Source: Alphaproteobacteria bacterium
GTDB taxonomy: Bacteria; Pseudomonadota; Alphaproteobacteria; Micropepsales; Micropepsaceae
NCBI GenBank assembly: GCA_017308475.1
Contig: JAFKEU010000007.1
Span: 186,001 to 250,000 of the forward strand
Reading direction: 5' to 3'
DNA: 64,000 nt
The notes under the pieces: model-generated
What the model was told of the DNA's origin: nothing
What the model saw: the letters and a program-made list of their open reading frames with translations, nothing else
Databases searched by the model: none
Part shown: piece after piece, positions 62,838-64,000 of the stretch
Numbering within the stretch: the first letter of the stretch is position 1
Layout: each line of letters opens with the position of its first letter
Translations under genes and position numbers: made by a program

Positions 62838-63321
62838 GACAACACCTTTCTGTCCCGACCGATCGCCCCGGCGTGTCACAGGTTAATGCCTGTGGCATCT
62901 TTATGTTTCTAGAATGTCAGAATGAGAACACAGCTGAGCAAACTATTCCACTAAAAGACTCGGCGCGGTACTTGGTTCCGACATTTTTTTGGCGCGCCTC
63001 GATGGCGACGCTTGCGCAACCTGTGGTCCCCGCTTTCTTCTATAAATGTCCTAAAAATGCCCCAAGCAGATTTACTCGGAACCCTCGACGACGTGGGTCC
63101 GGTGGAGGTGCCGCGCCCAATTTCTTAATAGCCCAAATTCTTAACGCCTGATTTTCCACACCGCGAACGCCGTAGCCAATCCGAATCAATTGTTGCAACG
63201 ACGCGCTGAAAAATCACCAGGGGTTTCGGAAGTTGCGGCGATGACGGCGTTCGGGGTCTACAACCAGCCGGAAGATGGACGCGAGTTCCCCGCCCGACCG
63301 AACCATGGCATAGAGGACTAC
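62838..63321. other. AT-rich intergenic region before the MFS gene
   Basis: 484 nt with no supported gene on either strand. Much AT-richer than the flanks. It must contain the divergent promoters for the lipoprotein-regulator-kinase trio and the transporter. A near-direct repeat (AATTTCTTAA and AAATTCTTAA, around 63119-63142) is visible. No consensus EcfG element, terminator or RNA gene was recognised. Confidence 0.55.
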
Positions 63322-64000
63322 ATGTCCCGTGCCTCGCTTGCCATCGCGGCCTTCTCGACCATCGTGGAGTGGTATGACTTCACCCTCTATCTCTACTTCG
63401 CCACAGTTCTGGCGCGGGTGTTCTTCGGTGGCGGCGAGTCCGCACTGATCGTGACCCTGGCCGGATTTGCCGCCGCCTATCTTCTGCGCCCCGTTGGCGC
63501 CATCGCATTCGGACATGTCGGCGACCGGTTCGGCCGGCGCCGCACCATGCTGCTTTCCGTGGCCCTGATGACGGCGGGGATGTTCGCCACCGCCCTGCTG
63601 CCCACCCACGCCCAGGCTGGCGCGATCGCGGGCTGGCTTCTGTTCCTGTTGCGCTGCCTGATGGGATTTTCGGTCGGGGGCGAATACAGCGTGGTCATCG
63701 CCTATCTTCTGGAAGGCTCACCACCAGGCAACCGTGGACTGATCGCATCCCTGGCTTCCGCAGCCAGCGAGATCGGCGGCCTGCTGGCGGTTGGCGTTTC
63801 ATCGATGGTGGTCACGGCGCTGGATCCCGCCACTCTCGACGCATGGGGATGGCGCATACCTTTTCTTGTCGGCACGGTGATGGCGGCCAGCGTGTGGATC
63901 GCCCGCACGGCCATGCAGGAATCGCCGGACTTCGAGCGCCAGCTAGCCAACGGAACAGTGCCGGAAAGCCCCCTGCGCCATGCGTTTGCCGAACACCGTA
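63322..64000 (+). CDS. MFS transporter, metabolite:H+ symporter (MHS) family, N-terminal part
   Basis: The first 226 codons are in the window; the gene runs off the right edge. N-terminal FSTIVEWYDFTLYLYFATVL is typical of the MHS family (ProP, KgtP, citrate and shikimate transporters). The MFS loop motif GHVGDRFGRRRTM is intact, followed by GFSVGGEYSVVIAYLLE and GWRIPFLVG. About six membrane helices are visible. Substrate cannot be told. The ATG at 63322 has AGAGGA 4 nt upstream; an in-frame ATG at 63241 would add 27 polar residues and is also possible. Confidence 0.88.
   Translation, partial: MSRASLAIAAFSTIVEWYDFTLYLYFATVLARVFFGGGESALIVTLAGFAAAYLLRPVGAIAFGHVGDRFGRRRTMLLSVALMTAGMFATALLPTHAQAGAIAGWLLFLLRCLMGFSVGGEYSVVIAYLLEGSPPGNRGLIASLASAASEIGGLLAVGVSSMVVTALDPATLDAWGWRIPFLVGTVMAASVWIARTAMQESPDFERQLANGTVPESPLRHAFAEHR

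Overview
The window is about 64 kb of high-GC chromosomal DNA from an alphaproteobacterium. The lineage call rests on two tandem IalB-family proteins, a GGAAC-N17-CGTT (EcfG-type) stress promoter, a large TonB-dependent receptor with dedicated exported peptidases, PQQ dehydrogenases, and a Caulobacter/sphingomonad-style Wzx/Wzy polysaccharide cluster. A Rhizomicrobium/Micropepsaceae, Caulobacterales or Sphingomonadales-like soil or freshwater lineage would fit, but the sequence alone does not fix genus. I saw no rRNA, tRNA, CRISPR array, insertion sequence or prophage gene.

Layout. 1-3.3 kb: the 5' end of sppA, a CsbD-like stress gene with its own terminator and EcfG-type promoter, exported MsrB and MsrA, and two coupled IalB proteins. 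3.4-10.3 kb: bioF-bioD-bioA, then head-to-head purine salvage genes (purine nucleoside phosphorylase and AMP nucleosidase), then methylmalonate-semialdehyde dehydrogenase. 10.4-19.4 kb: two paralogous exported PQQ dehydrogenases, a receiver/winged-helix regulator, a NarL-type kinase/regulator pair and a secreted TPR protein. 19.6-31 kb: a peptide-scavenging region with a TonB receptor, two tandem M20 peptidases, a PSMA-like M28 peptidase, a divergent Lrp/AsnC regulator and L-serine dehydratase. 31-35.4 kb: feoAB and an OmpR/EnvZ-type two-component pair. 35.5-41 kb: five co-directional exported proteins: a DUF1587/1592/1588/1585 c-type haem protein, a Tat-exported DUF1552 protein, two proteins of unknown function and a type-1 copper cupredoxin. 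41.2-62.8 kb: an exopolysaccharide cluster covering UDP-GlcA/UDP-GalA supply, priming transferase, glycosyltransferases, flippase, polymerase/ligase, Wzc tyrosine kinase, Wza lipoprotein, outer-membrane barrel, acyltransferase, methyltransferase and a pectate-lyase-like beta-helix, headed by its own lipoprotein-regulator-kinase trio. 63.3 kb to the end: the start of an MHS-family MFS transporter.

How the parts fit together (inference). The TonB receptor would import peptides or glutamyl conjugates. The periplasmic peptidases would trim them, SdaA would use released serine, and the divergent Lrp protein would sense amino acids. The NarL-type kinase/regulator pair resembles the MoxYX pairs that control PQQ alcohol dehydrogenases, so it may control the two neighbouring quinoproteins. 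The 35.5-41 kb cassette is the best candidate for an undescribed system: a predicted haem carrier and a predicted copper carrier are co-encoded with three exported proteins of unknown role.

Adjacent genes very often overlap by 4 nt (ATGA) or by 1 nt (TAATG/TGATG), which implies translational coupling and helps fix many starts. Where several starts are possible I chose the one with a Shine-Dalgarno match, a signal peptide or a family-typical N-terminus, and said so.
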